In this document: positions 62,708 to 64,000 of the stretch, one piece after another
How the letters are laid out: every line of letters starts with the position of its first letter
Position numbering within the stretch: the stretch's first letter is position 1
From: Symbiodinium natans
Lineage: Eukaryota; Sar; Dinophyceae; Suessiales; Symbiodiniaceae
NCBI GenBank assembly: GCA_905221605.1
Contig: CAJNDS010002104.1
Span: forward strand, 266,001-330,000
Reading direction: 5' to 3'
Length of the DNA: 64,000 nt
Notes under the pieces: model-generated
What the model was told of the DNA's origin: nothing
Database searches by the model: none
What the model saw: only the letters and a program-made list of their open reading frames with translations
Position numbers and translations under genes: made by a program

Positions 62708-64000
62708 GCAGACCACGCAGGCAGGGTACCAAAGGACAGCGGGCTAAGCAGCTTGCAGGAGCTGAATGGAGCTGAGCTCCCTGCTGCCACAAGTCGCCGA
62801 CACATAAAGTTATGTGTGACTGAATCTGGCTTGTATAAACACTAACTAGCTGATGAAAGCAACGAATACAGTCCTCTGCCCGACCCTCCTGCTTCGTAGC
62901 TCTGCCTGCCAGCATGCAAAAAAAAAGTAGCCAAGCAAAAATAGGCCACCGCACAGACACGCGAAGAGGACACATGGCGTCTCGAGACATTCACTTAGCA
63001 TGCCACTGTCCAAACGGATCCACATGCTCTAAGCACACACACCCACAAGTACTAATCTACATGTTTACAGATTGTTGAGTATGCGTGCATATATGTGTGT
63101 GTGTATGTCGCAAGCTATCAGCTCGGCAGACCTCTCCGGATCCGGGCTCCCACTCGACCTCACAAAGCGCGCAGATTGAACTCGGAAAGCTTTGCCTCAC
63201 AGCCTACATCTGTTCACACATCTTCTCCATGGCTTTAATATGTGGCTGAGAACCGGGAGTGGGGAAGTCTTAAGCACCTAAGGTCAAACTGAACCTAGCT
63301 CGTCTGGCATCCAAGATGAGCAAAGCACATGCTGTGTTGTTTCTTCGTGAACTCATGCAAAAGCAGCAGCAGATGTACAACAGACCTCCGCCTAAGGAAT
63401 CCAGGCAGCAACCAGATGTCTTGTGCAAGAGACATCGGCCTCCTTCATCCGTGTTCTCGCCAGAGGAATGCTGTTCACTTGATGCTGTGGACGCCTTACT
63501 GTCAGAGCATGAGATGCTGACCCAGCTCCATTCACGCATTCCAGTGGGCAAGTCCGTAACTAAGGCTACTGCCGTATACCGGTTTTTCAGTCAGCTGTAG
63601 AAAGCCAGCATGAAAAAAACAATGCGTGCGATCAAGCTGCGGTATCGCTTGCGCGTGCCTTTGCGTCTTCCTGAGACTGCTTTTGCTGGCTTCTTGCCTT
63701 CAGCGATTGTCTGGGAGGTACATCATCTGCGTCGTCTGCTGGAGCGCCTCCACATGAGTAGGCTTCGCAACACTACCACATCAATGCCAGGGCTTGGAGA
63801 CATGGTGCTGCCGACTCAAGCGAGGCCTGAACTCAACTGTGGCCAATCTAACATCATGTCACATGCAATATTTCTGCAAGCTGAAACGCAGCGAAGGGTC
63901 TGGCTGTCAGAGTCTTGTACCTGGGAACCACGGGCGTCAACTAAGCCCCAGAGAGTGCTCTGGGATTGTTAAAGAGCCGTGCCAGACCCTTGGCTGAGCT
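62708..64000. other. Unassigned stretch to the window end
   Basis: Short GT/TATG run at about 63088-63107. Plus-strand frames at 63316-63600 and 63610-63972 are open but unidentified. Confidence 0.4.

Noticed and set aside
1-64000. CRISPR array, bacterial operon or plasmid
   Set aside because: Repeats are telomere-like, microsatellite or palindromic elements; gene style, low gene density and telomere repeats indicate eukaryotic nuclear DNA.

Overview
The window looks like nuclear DNA of a dinoflagellate, probably a Symbiodiniaceae/Suessiales-type alga; this is inference. The reasons are: many interstitial plant-type telomere repeats (TTTAGGG/CCCTAAA); very low density of recognisable genes in DNA of roughly balanced base composition; the three recognisable coding units all on the minus strand; and two of them belonging to ubiquitin-like-plus-repeat protein families (UBL-ankyrin and UBL-RCC1-like) of a kind I know from dinoflagellates. 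No bacterial operons, rRNA genes, CRISPR arrays or intact transposase/reverse-transcriptase genes were seen.

Confident units, all minus strand: (1) 10801-12252, an uninterrupted 483-codon gene with an N-terminal ubiquitin-like domain and about 12 ankyrin repeats; (2) 33158-34393, an uninterrupted 411-codon NOL1/NOP2/Sun (NSUN) RNA cytosine-5 methyltransferase, with a tRNA-like sequence about 200 bp upstream; (3) 43325-44890, a decayed UBL/RCC1-like gene made of ten exactly 123-nt repeats, with two in-frame TGA codons at the conserved Trp, a homopolymer frameshift and a 19-nt deletion. Several other minus-strand stretches read like exons (best: 55852-55932, 56512-56581, 54514-54599, 20411-21572, 55273-55667, 58204-58467), but splice models cannot be settled from sequence alone.

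The rest is non-coding and repeat-rich. Regions by position: 1-10.6 kb holds AT microsatellites and a telomere-repeat-rich stretch (8.3-10.6 kb); 12.3-20 kb is mostly unassigned with several mini-elements and an 80-bp telomere array; 20-31 kb carries candidate exons; 31.7-32.4 kb is a large GC/AC tract plus 15-bp minisatellite; 35-43 kb has variant telomere repeats and a 470-bp AT-rich block; 45-64 kb alternates telomere-like arrays, mini-elements and candidate exons.

The most distinctive content is a collection of tiny (46-166 bp) non-coding, terminal-inverted-repeat elements belonging to at least eight families. Family A (ends TTGGGATG, five copies) has 7-8 bp target-site duplications, perfect at two copies. 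Family B (ends GGGGGTTTACG, four copies, one only 46 bp) has 5-6 bp duplications. Families C, D, E, F, G and H are also present. One family A copy carries a telomere-like array inside it. Nothing in the window encodes a transposase for them, so they would have to be mobilised in trans.
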